Assembly: GCA_963843085.1 (NCBI GenBank)
Contig: CAWJJG010000007.1
Coordinates: 1-64,000 of the forward strand
Direction: 5' to 3'
Length of the DNA: 64,000 nucleotides
Origin: DASUPK01 sp963843085
Lineage (GTDB): Bacteria > Actinomycetota > Thermoleophilia > Solirubrobacterales > 70-9
Position 1 is the first letter of the stretch. The number at the start of each line of letters is the position of its first letter. The translations under genes and the position numbers were made by a program. Positions 50,584 through 58,317 of this stretch are shown one piece after another. The notes below the pieces were generated by a model, which saw only the letters and a program-made list of their open reading frames with translations, ran no database searches and was not told the origin of the DNA.

Positions 50584-51172
50584 GGGCGTCAGAGTACGGA
50601 TCGCGCTCGGCGCGACCCTCGCCGTCCTGGCGCCCGCCGTATCAGCTTCGCCCGCTCAGGCGGGGTGCGGCGGAGTCGAGATCGCGACCCCGAAGCACAA
50701 GGTCGCGCCGCGCCCGCCGCTCGCGATCGGCGACTCGTCCATGCTGCTGGCGCTGCCGGCTCTCGCCCGAGTCGGATACAGGGCGAACGCGCGTGGTTGT
50801 CGACAGTTCTCCGAGGGCCTGCGCATCCTTCGCGATGCGAGGCGCCACCACCAGCTCCCGCATCTCGTCGTGTTGGCGCTGGGCGCCGACGCGTCGGTGA
50901 CCGGGCGTCAGATCGAACAGGCCAAGAAGATCCTCGGGCCGAAGCGCAAGCTCGGCCTGGTCACCCCGCGCGAGCTCGGCGGCGGCGAGTCGAACGACGC
51001 GGACGTGATCCGCAACGCCGGTCAGCGCGACCCCGAGCGGGTCAAGGTCCTCGACTGGGTCCACTACTCAGCCGGGCACTCGAACTGGTTCCAGCCCGAC
51101 GGCCTCCATCTCACCTTCACGGGCGCCAAGGCCTTCGCTCGTCTGCTGAAGAAGCTGATCCCTGTCGCTTGA
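50570..51172 (+). CDS. Secreted SGNH-fold protein (SGNH copy 2)
   Basis: From GTG at 50570 the 200-residue protein has a signal peptide (IALGATLAVLAPAVSASPAQA) and the SGNH block I LAIGDSSMLLALPAL (Ser about 56). A WFQPDGLHLTFTGAKAF segment follows, where D-x-x-H is D-G-L-H. It is a shorter and more diverged relative of the copies at 45507 and 51214. It overlaps the first 14 bases of the MBOAT gene on the opposite strand. An upstream ATG at 50486 would put the signal peptide behind 28 extra residues, so GTG is preferred. Confidence 0.65.
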   Translation: MGKSTGVRVRIALGATLAVLAPAVSASPAQAGCGGVEIATPKHKVAPRPPLAIGDSSMLLALPALARVGYRANARGCRQFSEGLRILRDARRHHQLPHLVVLALGADASVTGRQIEQAKKILGPKRKLGLVTPRELGGGESNDADVIRNAGQRDPERVKVLDWVHYSAGHSNWFQPDGLHLTFTGAKAFARLLKKLIPVA

Positions 51173-51213
51173 CGCTTCGCGATGACCGGCCGCCACAAAA
51201 TCCGCGGCCGGGC

Positions 51214-51879
51214 CTACGGCAAGGGCGGAAACCGCCCTTGCCGAGCCAGCGGCAGCGCCTGCGACAGGAAGGTCGCGTAGGCGTCGGCGCCGGTGTAGTT
51301 CGGGTGGAAGAGGTCGGGCAGGAACCAGGCGCCCGGTGTGGGCTCGGCGGCATGGTGAGAAAGGCTGTACTTGACCCAATCGAGGACGAAGATCCGGCGC
51401 GGGTGCTGCCTGGCGGCCTTGAAGAGGACGTTGGTGTCGGGCGCGGGCGGATGGCCTGTGTCGGCGTTGTAGGCCGTGACCAGGCCGAGGACCCTCTTGC
51501 GGCCGAGCACGTCGAGCGCCTGCGAGATCAGACCCGGGTTGACCCCGCCGTTCCCGTAGGCGTTGATCATCACCAGGTGCGGCAGGTGACCCTTCGCCCG
51601 GAGCTTCCGCGCGATGTTGACCGCTTCCTTGAACCCGCGGCAGCCGCGGGCGTTGACCGAGAAGCCCACCGCGTCCAGGTTCGGGATCGGCAGGATCATC
51701 GTCGAGTCGCCGAGCGCCACCGGCGCCCGTCCCTTCGGGTTGGGGTCGATGGTCGCCTTGCCGCGATGGATCTTCTTGCAGCCGAAGGCCGGCTCCCCCG
51801 CCCCATGGGCCTGAGAACCGAGCCCGATGAGCAGGCAGAGCGCAACGACCGCGACGGCTCCCTGGCGAACGCCGACCAT
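51214..51879 (-). CDS. Secreted SGNH-fold protein (SGNH copy 3)
   Basis: The 221-residue protein is a close paralogue of copy 1. It has a signal peptide (GAVAVVALCLLIGLGSQAHG), the block I motif VALGDSTMILPIPNL (Ser about 59), INAYGNGGVNPGLI and DLFHPNYTGADAYA. It lacks the C-terminal membrane anchor of copy 1 and should be secreted freely. The downstream gap to copy 2 contains a GGCCGCCACAAAATCC segment resembling the window's palindromic repeat. It converges on SGNH copy 2. Substrate is unknown. Confidence 0.7.
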   Translation of the reverse strand: MVGVRQGAVAVVALCLLIGLGSQAHGAGEPAFGCKKIHRGKATIDPNPKGRAPVALGDSTMILPIPNLDAVGFSVNARGCRGFKEAVNIARKLRAKGHLPHLVMINAYGNGGVNPGLISQALDVLGRKRVLGLVTAYNADTGHPPAPDTNVLFKAARQHPRRIFVLDWVKYSLSHHAAEPTPGAWFLPDLFHPNYTGADAYATFLSQALPLARQGRFPPLP

Positions 51880-51891
51880 CGTCCGGCCAGT

Positions 51892-52302
51892 CTAAGGCTC
51901 TTGGGCTGAGACGCCTGCGGCCTCGAGAGCCACATCGCGGTCCATGTATCCCTGCACGCGGACGATGCGCCCGTCCCGCAGGTCGAAGACGACCGCCGCG
52001 TCGATCGCCAGCTCCACGCCGCTGCTCCTGCCACGCTGGTACTCCCGGTGGAGGAGGACGACGCGATCGCCGGCATCGATGAATTCCTCGGGTTCGACCC
52101 GGTGCTCGGCCCAGGTCTCCTCGACCTCCTCGTAGTCCCGCCGGATCTCGTCGACGCCGCGCAGGACGCGGCCTCCCTCGACGCCGCCGACCGTCGGATG
52201 CTGCTCAACGTCCGAATCGACGAATGCCGCGGCTCCCTCCCAATCCCCCCTCGACCAGCAGTCGGCGAACCGTTGAACGACTTCTAGATTCTCCTGCGAC
52301 AG
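51892..52302 (-). CDS. SnoaL-like protein, probable CTG start
   Basis: The 136-residue frame reads SQENLEVVQRFADCWSRGDW, then FVDSDVEQHPTVGG, IDAGDRVVLLHREYQ and FDLRDGRIVRVQGYMD, typical of SnoaL-like (NTF2-fold) proteins. The frame has no ATG, GTG or TTG upstream of the conserved region. The codon in the position where relatives have Met (MSQEN) is CTG at 52302, and an in-frame stop lies six codons further up. Ten bases separate it from the permease stop, so coupling could aid a weak start. Function is unknown, perhaps a small-molecule binder or isomerase. Confidence 0.6.
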   Translation of the reverse strand: MSQENLEVVQRFADCWSRGDWEGAAAFVDSDVEQHPTVGGVEGGRVLRGVDEIRRDYEEVEETWAEHRVEPEEFIDAGDRVVLLHREYQRGRSSGVELAIDAAVVFDLRDGRIVRVQGYMDRDVALEAAGVSAQEP

Positions 52303-52311
52303 GTGGGTGAG

Positions 52312-53160
52312 CTAGTTGACGACGACGGCGCTCTCGGCCGGACCGGCCGCGCCGCCGCCGCGCGAGCTGATGCTCTCCTCGCGCGTCAGTCGATGCGCGA
52401 TGTAGACGGGGATGATCGAAAGCAGAACGACGATCACGGCTACGACGTTGGTGATCGGCAGCTGCTGGCCGCGGAAGAGGTTGTCGAGGATCCAGATGGG
52501 GAGCGTCTGCTGGCCGCCGCCGAGGGTGAACGTGGTGACGATGATCTCGTCGAACGACAGAGCGAACGCGAGCAGGGCGCCTGCGACGAGCGCGGTCTGC
52601 ATGTTGGGAAGCGTGACGTGCCGGAACGTCTGCCAGGTGTGCGCGCCGAGATCGGCCGACGCCTCCTCGAGGCTCCCGGACACCCTGCGCAGCCGGGCGA
52701 TCACGTTGTTGTAGATGACGACGATGCAGAAGGTGGCGTGCGCGACGATCACCGTGAAGAGGCCGAGCGTCACGCCGAGCACCTGGGTGAAGGTGTCGCT
52801 GAGCGCGAGGCCGGTGACGATTCCGGGCAGCGCGATCGGGATGACCACCAGGAACGAGACGGTCTCGCGGCCGAAGAACCGGTGCCTGGCCACCGCAAAG
52901 GAGGCGAGGGTGCCGAGCACCAGCGCGATCCCGGTCGCTGCGATGCCGACCTTGATCGAGGTGAAGAAGGCGGTGCGCGCCGCGTGGTCGCGGATCGCAT
53001 CCCCGAACCAGTGGGTCGTGACGCTATCCAGCGGCCACTTGAGGGTGGTGCCGCCGTTGAAGGCGTAGATGGCGATCACGATCAGCGGGATATAGATGAA
53101 GGCGAGGGTGATCCCGACGCCGACGCGGAGCAGGTTCCTGTACTTGGGGGAGAGGGTCAT
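52312..53160 (-). CDS. potC: Polyamine-type ABC transporter permease (PotC-like), system 2
   Basis: The 282-residue permease has six membrane segments (first FIYIPLIVIAIYAF) and the EAA loop SLEEASADLGAHTWQTFRHV. It pairs with the next gene upstream (3-base gap). Residues near 170-200 (FALSFDEIIVTTFTLGGG) are the family's conserved periplasmic hinge. It is part of a second, separate Pot-type importer, about 21 kb from the first. The last 25 residues are a Gly/Ala/Ser-rich tail. Confidence 0.85.
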   Translation of the reverse strand: MTLSPKYRNLLRVGVGITLAFIYIPLIVIAIYAFNGGTTLKWPLDSVTTHWFGDAIRDHAARTAFFTSIKVGIAATGIALVLGTLASFAVARHRFFGRETVSFLVVIPIALPGIVTGLALSDTFTQVLGVTLGLFTVIVAHATFCIVVIYNNVIARLRRVSGSLEEASADLGAHTWQTFRHVTLPNMQTALVAGALLAFALSFDEIIVTTFTLGGGQQTLPIWILDNLFRGQQLPITNVVAVIVVLLSIIPVYIAHRLTREESISSRGGGAAGPAESAVVVN

Positions 53161-53163
53161 GGG

Positions 53164-54063
53164 CTAGAGGTGCTCGAAGGCCCCGAGGCGGCGGGCGATC
53201 AGCAGGTAGCCGACCATCACCACGATCGGGACGGTCGCGAACGCGGATGCGAGGGGCAGGTTGTTGGTGTGGCTGGTGAAGACGACGTTCCCGATGAACT
53301 GCGTGTCGGGTGAGACGAGCGACGGCGTGATGTAGTCGCCGAGCGTCAGGGAGAACGTGAAGATCGAGCCGGCAACGACCGCCGGGAAGGCGAGTGGCAG
53401 GATCACTCGCCGGAACGTCAGGAATGGCTTGGCACCGAGGTCCTCCGAGGCCGAGAGCAGCGAGTCGGGGATGCGCTCGAGGCCCGCGTAGATCGGCAGG
53501 ATCATGTACGGGAGCCACAGGTAGCTCATCACGATCCAGACCGCGGTGGCGCCGAAGCCCGGTCCATTGAGCCCGATCGGGTCGAGGGCCCAGTTGATCA
53601 GGCCGTTTGCGCCCAGCATCGTCTGCCAGGCGTACACCTTGACCAGATAGAAGGACCAGAGCGGCATCAGCACGGCCACCACCAGGAACCCCTTGGCCCT
53701 GGGCGAGGCGATCTTGGCCATGTAGAAGGCGATCGGGAAGGCCAGCAGCGCGTCGGTCACGGTGACGGCGGCTGCGATACCGATCGTGCGGAACGCCACC
53801 GTCCGGTAGACGTCGGTGTTCCAGAGCTCCTTGAAGTTGTCGAAGGTGAAGCCCTTGATCAGCTCGCCGCTGAGCGCGTCGACACTCCAGAACGAGGCAA
53901 CCAGGAGGACGGCGAGCGAACCGAGGTAGAGGAAGACCAGCCACGCCAGTGGCGCGGTCAGAAGCGCCCCCACCTGGACGCGGGGACGGCCATGGAAGAG
54001 GTCGGCGAGCCTGCGGCCCGCCGACCTCCTTCCGCGACCGGCCTTTAGGCCAGCCGCTTCCAT
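53164..54063 (-). CDS. potB: Polyamine-type ABC transporter permease (PotB-like), system 2
   Basis: The 299-residue permease has a Lys/Arg-rich cytoplasmic N-terminus of about 30 residues, six membrane segments (LAWLVFLYLGSLAVLLVASF first) and the EAA loop LLSASEDLGAKPFLTFRRVI. It is coupled to the PotC-like gene with 3 bases between them and follows potD by 10 bases. The substrate is inferred as a polyamine or related cation. Confidence 0.85.
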   Translation of the reverse strand: MEAAGLKAGRGRRSAGRRLADLFHGRPRVQVGALLTAPLAWLVFLYLGSLAVLLVASFWSVDALSGELIKGFTFDNFKELWNTDVYRTVAFRTIGIAAAVTVTDALLAFPIAFYMAKIASPRAKGFLVVAVLMPLWSFYLVKVYAWQTMLGANGLINWALDPIGLNGPGFGATAVWIVMSYLWLPYMILPIYAGLERIPDSLLSASEDLGAKPFLTFRRVILPLAFPAVVAGSIFTFSLTLGDYITPSLVSPDTQFIGNVVFTSHTNNLPLASAFATVPIVVMVGYLLIARRLGAFEHL

Positions 54064-54073
54064 GACCTACGAA

Positions 54074-55300
54074 TCAACCCTTGATCTCGGTCCATGCAGC
54101 GGACCAGTCGTTGTAGTCCTTGCAGACGTTGCCACGGCTATCGCCGCAGTCGGCGACCGGAACCTTCCAGTAGTACGTGTTCTTCCAGAAGTTCGGATCC
54201 GCTGCGTGGTACTCGTCGCAGAACTTCGGATCCGCCGGCAGGCCATCTGCCTTGGCGGCAGCGGTCAACGTGTTTGGATCGCATGACTTGCTCTGGGCCG
54301 GTGCTTCACCGAAGTACTGAGCGACCTCGGCGTTGGCCTCGGGCGAGACGATGAAATTCATCCACTTGTACATGCAGTTCGGATGAGCCGCGTTCTTCGC
54401 GATCATCCACGTGTCCGACCAGCCCGTCGCACCCTCGGTCGGCTGGAAGCCGGTGCTTGCCCCGGGGGCCTGCATCGGCTGCTTGTCGGCCAGCAGGGCG
54501 AAGTACTGGTACTGCCACGTCGTGCCGACCACCACGTCCCCGTTCGAGAACGAGTTGATCTGCTTGGCAGCATCCGACCAGTACTCACCGACGTTCGCAT
54601 GCTGCTTCTTGAGCAGGTCGACGGCCGCACTGAACTGCTTGTCGTCGAGCTCGTACGGATCGGTGATCCCCAGGTCAGGCTGATGGGCCTTCAGGTACAC
54701 GGCGGCATCCGCGATGTAGATCGGATCGTCGTAGACGCTGATCTTGCCCTTGTACTTCGAGGCCTGATTCGGATCGAGCATCACCGACCACGAGGTCGGA
54801 TTTGGCTTGACGTCGTTCGAATTCGACATCAAGAGGTTCGCGCCACGCCCGTGGGGGATCCCGTAAGGGGTCCCATCGAACGTGTTGTACGGCTGGTTCT
54901 TGAGGTCGTCGAAAATCGTCTTGTAGTTCGGCACCAGGTCCGTGTTGACCGGGGCGACGTCACCACCGTCGACGAGCTTCGCTGTCGCGTTGCCCGACGC
55001 CGAGACGCCGTCCCACTGGCCGGTGCGCATCAGGTCGACCATCTCGTCCGAGGTGCCGGCCTCCTTCAGGTTGATCTGGCAGCCCGTCTGTTTCTCGAAG
55101 TCGGACTTCCACGGGTCGGCCACGTATCCGGGCCAGGCGACGAGGTTCAGCTTCCCCTCGCCGGCTCCCACGGACTTCTGGGCGCTTCCATTGTCGTTGC
55201 TGCTGCTTCCACCACACCCGGCGACCACCAACATCGTGGCGACGAGCCCTCCGACGATCGCGGCGGGCAGCCAGGCGGAGCGAGCTCTGAGTCGGCTCAC
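54074..55300 (-). CDS. potD: Polyamine-type ABC transporter substrate-binding lipoprotein (PotD-like), system 2
   Basis: GTG at 55300 overlaps the potA stop (GTGA) and follows GGAGGAAGGAAA. The product opens with SRLRARSAWLPAAIVGG and has a lipobox VAGC near residue 28. Mature segments LNLVAWPGYVADPW, CQINLKEAGTSDEMVDLMRT and GATGWSDTWMIAKNAAHPNC fit the PotD/spermidine-binding class. It differs considerably from the system 1 protein, so the two may bind different amines. A longer frame to 55348 is less likely. Confidence 0.85.
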   Translation of the reverse strand: MSRLRARSAWLPAAIVGGLVATMLVVAGCGGSSSNDNGSAQKSVGAGEGKLNLVAWPGYVADPWKSDFEKQTGCQINLKEAGTSDEMVDLMRTGQWDGVSASGNATAKLVDGGDVAPVNTDLVPNYKTIFDDLKNQPYNTFDGTPYGIPHGRGANLLMSNSNDVKPNPTSWSVMLDPNQASKYKGKISVYDDPIYIADAAVYLKAHQPDLGITDPYELDDKQFSAAVDLLKKQHANVGEYWSDAAKQINSFSNGDVVVGTTWQYQYFALLADKQPMQAPGASTGFQPTEGATGWSDTWMIAKNAAHPNCMYKWMNFIVSPEANAEVAQYFGEAPAQSKSCDPNTLTAAAKADGLPADPKFCDEYHAADPNFWKNTYYWKVPVADCGDSRGNVCKDYNDWSAAWTEIKG

Positions 55301-56415
55301 TTTCCTTCCTCCTCTCCCTCTACGGCGACGGTCTGTTCCGCGCGCCATCCAATTTTCACTTTGCGGCCGCGTTCTGCCTGGACCTCCGCGGAGGTCGTCT
55401 CCAGGTTCTGGCGGACGATTTGGAGCTGTCCCCCCGCTTCGAGGTCGACGAGATACCGCGTGATCATCCCGGCGTAGGAGACGTCTTTGATCGTCCCCTC
55501 CTCGACATGAAGTCCCTTGGGCGCCTTGCCGTCGTCGACGAAGAAGATCTTCTCCGGGCGCACCGTGATGCGCCGGCCATCGCGCTCGAGCAGGTTCGAG
55601 ACGCCGACGAAGCCGGCGACGAAGGCGTTGCTCGGGCGCTCGTAGATCTCCGTCGGCGGTCCGATCTGCTCGATCCGACCCTCGTTGAAGACCGCGATCC
55701 GGTCGGACATCGTCAGGGCCTCGTCCTGGTCGTGGGTCACGTAGATGAACGTGATCCCGACCTGGCCCTGGATCGACTTGAGCTCGACCTGCATCTGCTC
55801 GCGCAGCTTCAGGTCCAGGGCGCCGAGCGGCTCGTCCAGGAGCAGAACCTGCGGCTCGTTCACGATCGCCCGGGCGAGTGCAACGCGCTGCTGCTGGCCG
55901 CCGGAGAGCTGGTTCGGCCTGCGTTCCTCATAGCCGCCGAGGCGAACGGTCGCCAGCGCCTCGGTGGCGCGCTTGCGGCGCTCGGCCTTGTCGACCCCCT
56001 TCACGCGCAGCCCGTAGGCGACGTTGTCGCCCACGCTCATGTGGGGGAAGAGGGCGTAGTCCTGGAAGACCGTGTTGACCGAGCGGTCATACGGCGGCTC
56101 GCCGGTCACGTCGTCTCCGCCGAGCTCGACGCGGCCGGTGTCCGGCTCCTCGAAGCCGGCGATCATGCGAAGGGTCGTGGTCTTTCCCGATCCCGAGGGC
56201 CCCAGCAGCGTGAAGAACTCGCCGCGCTTCACCTCGAGATCGAGGCCGTGCACGGCGGCCACCTCGCCGTAGTGCTTGCTCACCCCAACGAGCCGGACGT
56301 CGACGTCCCCGCCGCTGGGCGCGGCGTCGGACTCCTCCTCACTCGTTGCCTGGGTCGAGGCTACGGCCCTCTCCTTGGCTGGCTTCGGTACCGGGTCGCT
56401 GTGCGCACCGTACAA
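55297..56415 (-). CDS. potA: Polyamine-type ABC transporter ATPase (PotA-like), system 2
   Basis: This 372-residue ATPase has GPSGSGKTT (Walker A), LSGGQQQRV (signature), LLLDEPLGALD (Walker B) and YVTHDQDEAL (switch). A C-terminal TOBE-type domain includes ITVRPEKIFFVDDG. The open frame begins at TTG 56415, giving a polar N-terminus of about 35 residues before the ABC domain; no ATG or GTG fits better. A TATACC (-10-like) lies about 20-25 bases upstream. It heads the second Pot operon (A-D-B-C then SnoaL-like). Confidence 0.85.
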   Translation of the reverse strand: MYGAHSDPVPKPAKERAVASTQATSEEESDAAPSGGDVDVRLVGVSKHYGEVAAVHGLDLEVKRGEFFTLLGPSGSGKTTTLRMIAGFEEPDTGRVELGGDDVTGEPPYDRSVNTVFQDYALFPHMSVGDNVAYGLRVKGVDKAERRKRATEALATVRLGGYEERRPNQLSGGQQQRVALARAIVNEPQVLLLDEPLGALDLKLREQMQVELKSIQGQVGITFIYVTHDQDEALTMSDRIAVFNEGRIEQIGPPTEIYERPSNAFVAGFVGVSNLLERDGRRITVRPEKIFFVDDGKAPKGLHVEEGTIKDVSYAGMITRYLVDLEAGGQLQIVRQNLETTSAEVQAERGRKVKIGWRAEQTVAVEGEEEGK

Positions 56416-56485
56416 CGCGCCCCGGTGAGGCCATAGGTATATCCGAGCGCCGCCCTGCGTCGCGGGGACACGATGGACAATCTTT

Positions 56486-56508
56486 GCGGGATGCCTTGGA
56501 CATCCCGC
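56486..56508. terminator. Hairpin between the NlpC/P60 gene and the second Pot operon
   Basis: GCGGGATG at 56486-56493 pairs perfectly with CATCCCGC at 56501-56508 around a 7-base loop. It lies 56 bases past the stop of the reverse-strand NlpC/P60 gene and about 70 bases before potA. It probably ends the NlpC/P60 transcript. No T-run follows on either side, so the terminator call is tentative. Confidence 0.5.
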
Positions 56509-56530
56509 CTTCTACGGTTGGGAGTCTGTG

Positions 56531-56566
56531 CCTTCGCTCTTGAGCGGAGTGGCCTGGTGGCCGCTA
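56531..56566 (-). repeat. Palindromic repeat copy D at the NlpC/P60 stop codon
   Basis: On the reverse strand TAGCGGCCACCAGGCCAC begins with the stop codon of the NlpC/P60 gene and continues with GCTCAAGAGC and GAAGGC. The opening matches copies A and C, and the CAAGAGCGAAGGC part resembles the interior of copy A. Only half of the long form is present. Confidence 0.6.
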
Positions 56567-57151
56567 GTAACCCGGGAAGTACTTCGCGGTGAAGCCGGCC
56601 ATCTTCCGCTTCTTCTTCCGCCATCGCGGACCCGAGCCCTGGTTCCAGCGGTCGCCGCCGGAGGAGGTGTCGAACCGCAGGCCCGCCACGACCATGTAGG
56701 CATGGCTCGCGTTCGCGTAGACCGTGATCCAGCGACCCTTGCCGGGCACGCCCCAGCTCCTCGCCAGCGGCCCAGAGGGCATCGGGCTCGACAGCATTCC
56801 GGCCGCGTGCAGCACGTAGCTCACGGCTCCGGAGCAGTCGTAACCGGTGTCGGTGAAGCTGCGATGGCCACCGCCCCAGTGGTAGGGGAAGGTGTGGATC
56901 GCGTTACCCGCCGCGATCGCCGCCTGGATGTTGGCGGGCGCGTCCGCGGGCGCCACGGCCATACCGTCCTTGCGCACCTTGGCACGGCCGGGAGGGCCGA
57001 CCGGCGCAGCCGGATCGGTCGACGAGGCCGTGCCGCCGGGTGTACCGGTACCGCCGGTCTGGGCGGCCGCTGGCACGGCCACGGCCAAGACTGAAATCGC
57101 CGTGACCCCCGCCACTGCGAGGCGACGCTTGCGGCTAGATGTGCTTCGCAT
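56564..57151 (-). CDS. NlpC/P60-type cell-wall hydrolase 1, c-di-AMP riboswitch controlled
   Basis: The 195-residue exported protein has a signal peptide (LAVAGVTAISVLAVAVPAAAQ), a Gly/Thr/Pro linker and an NlpC/P60-type domain: TGYDCSGAVSYVLHAAGML (catalytic Cys near 106), then VYANASHAYMVVAGLRFDT (His near 150). It ends in a basic KKKKRK cluster. Such enzymes cut peptidoglycan stem peptides. The ATG at 57151 is preceded by AAAGGAG and, further up, by a c-di-AMP riboswitch, which couples wall hydrolysis to the second messenger. The stop is part of repeat copy D. Confidence 0.85.
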   Translation of the reverse strand: MRSTSSRKRRLAVAGVTAISVLAVAVPAAAQTGGTGTPGGTASSTDPAAPVGPPGRAKVRKDGMAVAPADAPANIQAAIAAGNAIHTFPYHWGGGHRSFTDTGYDCSGAVSYVLHAAGMLSSPMPSGPLARSWGVPGKGRWITVYANASHAYMVVAGLRFDTSSGGDRWNQGSGPRWRKKKRKMAGFTAKYFPGY

Positions 57152-57166
57152 CGACAGTTCTCCTTT

Positions 57167-57298
57167 GCAGGCCTGCGGGGTTAGCTGACGGGCTGGCGCT
57201 TAAAGGAGCCTGCGCCCCCACCCTTGGACTGCGGTGGGTTAGCCCCAAAACTTGGTTCCCCCGCTCCCATCTCCTCTGCGGGATGGGACTCGGCGTAA
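57167..57298 (-). ncRNA. c-di-AMP riboswitch (ydaO-yuaA type) 1
   Basis: On the reverse strand the sequence begins GCCGAGTCC, contains GCGGGGGAACCAAG and GGGGCTAACCC, and ends CCCGTCAGCTAACCCCGCAGGC. These are the conserved blocks of the ydaO-yuaA class, which binds c-di-AMP and in actinobacteria usually lies in front of NlpC/P60 and Rpf genes. It sits 15 bases from the start of the NlpC/P60 gene and would normally turn expression off when c-di-AMP is high. Confidence 0.85.
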
Positions 57299-57523
57299 CT
57301 CGCGCGGGACCTTACCAAACGTGAGAGATCCCTTGCAATCGACAACCGTTTGCTCGTGACTTCAGGCACGATCTTTGGATTCGACGCCTATGAGGCAGGG
57401 TCCTGCCGCCTTCGGACATCAGTCGGGAGGCCTGCGAATGCGGCAACGCCGCGCCGCCCGGGAGAGGCGGCACGGCGTACCTAGGGGAGGAGAGGTGGCC
57501 TCGATGAGGCCGCGCGCAGGCGG
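57299..57523. other. Intergenic region between two NlpC/P60 genes
   Basis: No gene is visible. On the reverse strand GGCCTC-ATC-GAGGCC at 57511-57497 lies 13 bases beyond the stop of the second NlpC/P60 gene and is probably its terminator. A second GC-rich hairpin, GCCGCC-GGCGGC, lies near 57455. The remainder, about 57300-57440, is less GC-rich and should hold the promoter for riboswitch 1. Confidence 0.5.
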
Positions 57524-58096
57524 CTAGAGGCCTGGGGAGAAGCGAGTGGAGTAGCCGGTGGCTGCTCGCATGTTGAAACGCCACCGCGGTCCCGAGCCCT
57601 GGTTGAGAGACTCGCCCGCCGCGGAGGTGTCGAACCGCAGCCCGGCGACCGTCATCCAGGCGTGGGTCCGGTTGGCGTAGACGGTGATCCAGGAACCGAT
57701 GCCCGGGACTCCCCAGGCCATCAGCGGCCCGGAGGCCTCCGGGGCGCGCAGCAGCCCTGCCGCGTGCAGCACGTAGCTGACCGCGCCCGAGCAGTCGTAG
57801 CCCTTGGACTTGAAGCTGCGATGTCCCCCGCCCCAGATGTAGGGGCGCTTGTGGATCCTGTTCGCCGCCTTGATCGCCTTGCGGACCGACCGCGGCGCGT
57901 TGGCCGGCGGGATCGCCTTGCCGTTGGGCCGGATCTGGGCGGTGCCGCTCGGGGCCGTGGGCGTCGTGCTGACGCTGCCGGGCGAACCGGTCCCGCCAGT
58001 CTGGGCCATGGCCGGTACCGCCGCGCTGAGCGACGCGACCAACAGCAGCCCTGCGAAAGCCAGCTTCCTGCCTCTGCTGAGTGTGTATGACCGCAA
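57524..58096 (-). CDS. NlpC/P60-type cell-wall hydrolase 2, c-di-AMP riboswitch controlled
   Basis: The 190-residue protein is a close paralogue of the previous one, with a signal peptide (LAFAGLLLVASLSAAVPAMAQ), the GYDCSGAVSYVLHAAGLL segment (catalytic Cys near 102) and YANRTHAWMTVAGLRFDT (His near 147). The start is TTG at 58096 with GGAGA 7 bases upstream. Its own c-di-AMP riboswitch precedes it. Tandem duplicates with separate riboswitches point to gene dosage or to two substrates with one control. Confidence 0.85.
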   Translation of the reverse strand: MRSYTLSRGRKLAFAGLLLVASLSAAVPAMAQTGGTGSPGSVSTTPTAPSGTAQIRPNGKAIPPANAPRSVRKAIKAANRIHKRPYIWGGGHRSFKSKGYDCSGAVSYVLHAAGLLRAPEASGPLMAWGVPGIGSWITVYANRTHAWMTVAGLRFDTSAAGESLNQGSGPRWRFNMRAATGYSTRFSPGL

Positions 58097-58110
58097 ACCG
58101 TTCTCCTTCG

Positions 58111-58236
58111 TCGGCCTACGGGGTTAGCTGACGGGCTACCGCTAAAGGACTCGCGGCTCCACCTCTTTCGGTGGATTAGCCCCAACTGCTTGGTTCCCCC
58201 GCTCTCGGCCCGCCTTGGCGGGGTCGAGATTCGGCG
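58111..58236 (-). ncRNA. c-di-AMP riboswitch (ydaO-yuaA type) 2
   Basis: The reverse strand reads GCCGAATCTCGACCC, then GCGGGGGAACCAAGC, GGGGCTAATCCACC and CCCGTCAGCTAACCCCGTAGGC. The same conserved blocks as in riboswitch 1 are present, and only the variable stems differ in sequence. The 3' end is about 15 bases from the TTG start of the second NlpC/P60 gene. Confidence 0.85.
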
Positions 58237-58317
58237 TTTGGTTCGCGGGCAGCGTAGCAAGGCATGCGGGACTGTGAGCAGGTACTCACCGGGAAGGCGC
58301 GAATCGCTGCCCCGGCC

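Noticed and set aside
56415..56450. Alternative ATG or GTG start for the second PotA
   Set aside because: The in-frame upstream region contains none; the only downstream option lies inside the ABC domain, so TTG at 56415 was kept.
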